Assembly (NCBI RefSeq): GCF_021018895.1
Contig: NC_079387.1
Coordinates: 184,606-248,605 of the forward strand
Direction of reading: 5' to 3'
DNA from: Seriola aureovittata
Taxonomy: Eukaryota; Chordata; Actinopteri; Carangiformes; Carangidae
DNA length: 64,000 nt
A program made the position numbers and the translations under genes. Shown one piece after another: positions 63,811 to 64,000 of this stretch (the stretch's first letter is position 1; every line of letters starts with the position of its first letter). The notes under the pieces were generated by a model. It had not been told where the DNA came from, did no database searches, and was given only the letters and a program-made list of their open reading frames with translations.

Positions 63811-64000
63811 TGTTTACTAAGCAGAATCATAGCTTCGCGCTGGTTGTTTTATGTTTGTTTCATATAGATAAAGCAGAATCATAGCTTCGCGCTGGTTGTT
63901 TTATGTTGGTTTATTTTGTTTACTAAGCAGAACCATAGCTTTGCGCTGGTTGTTTTATGTTGGTTTATTATATTTGATTTATTAGACAGAACCATAACAT
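63811..64000 (+). repeat. Tandem repeats (~57 bp) in the 3' UTR of element D
   Basis: At least three copies of the AATCATAGCTTCGCGCTGG repeat, same as in B and E, continuing past the window edge. Confidence 0.85.

Larger units (their letters stand above)
50050..64000 (+). mobile_element. Element D: 5S-targeted Tx1-clade element, split by a BEL/Pao insertion, cut by the window edge
   Basis: Starts ATGCGTGAGTC after the 5S fragment. Nearly identical to B, with ORF1, ORF2 and the same 3' UTR repeats. The segment 55,280-63,247 (plus the 5-bp duplication ATAAG) is a separate LTR element. The poly(A) end lies beyond the window. Confidence 0.92.

Noticed and set aside
1..64000. Host protein-coding genes, tRNA genes
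   Set aside because: All substantial frames belong to retroelements; no exon-like conserved host domain and no tRNA cloverleaf was recognised.

Overview
The window is a stretch of a vertebrate genome, most likely a ray-finned fish. It is built almost entirely from multicopy small-RNA genes and the retrotransposons that have invaded them. No single-copy host protein gene was found. Evidence for a fish: a canonical vertebrate-type 5S rRNA (about 120 nt) with a TATA-like box near -30 and a T5 terminator; vertebrate-type U2, U4 and U5 snRNAs; and a Tx1-clade (L1 superfamily) non-LTR element in 5S rDNA, the target described for fish Mutsu elements. The two runs of N (exactly 1000 and 500) are arbitrary-size assembly gaps, so the order and orientation of the three sequence blocks are scaffold inferences.

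Left block (1-17,686). 5S genes lie on the minus strand in units of about 394 bp. They are interrupted by minus-strand 5S-targeted non-LTR elements, named here Z (5' fragment), Y (short 5' fragment of another lineage), A (older, frameshifted, truncated, with a 650-bp insertion), B (full length, ORF2 frameshifted) and E (3' end only, running into the gap).

Middle block (18,687-36,000). A tandem array of an snRNA unit of about 2.54 kb is transcribed right to left in the order U5, U2, U4. It holds four U2, four U5, and four complete plus one partial U4. All three gene types share a GTGA-type proximal element near -50. One U2 gene is split by a 5.87-kb LTR retrotransposon with a Gag reading frame but no pol.

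Right block (36,501-64,000). 5S genes lie on the plus strand in two unit types (394 and 389 bp). They are interrupted by element C, the only copy here whose two ORFs and RT motifs all look intact, and by element D. D has a nonsense mutation in ORF1, and its ORF2 is split by an 8-kb BEL/Pao LTR element on the minus strand whose gag-pol frame carries three in-frame stops.

How it fits together: the 5S and snRNA arrays provide identical, redundant target sites. The 5S elements insert at one position (after CTGAACAC, about 28 nt into the gene) in the 5S orientation, splitting the gene. Concerted evolution (unequal exchange, gene conversion) then makes chimeric junctions and spreads variants such as the 10-bp-deletion 5S. 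The most notable sequence-level observations are a structured hairpin with covarying pairs just upstream of the ORF1 start in every 5S-element lineage, a covarying but conserved kink-turn in the array's U4, a paralogous block at similar distances upstream of U4 and U5, and a gag-only LTR element inside U2.
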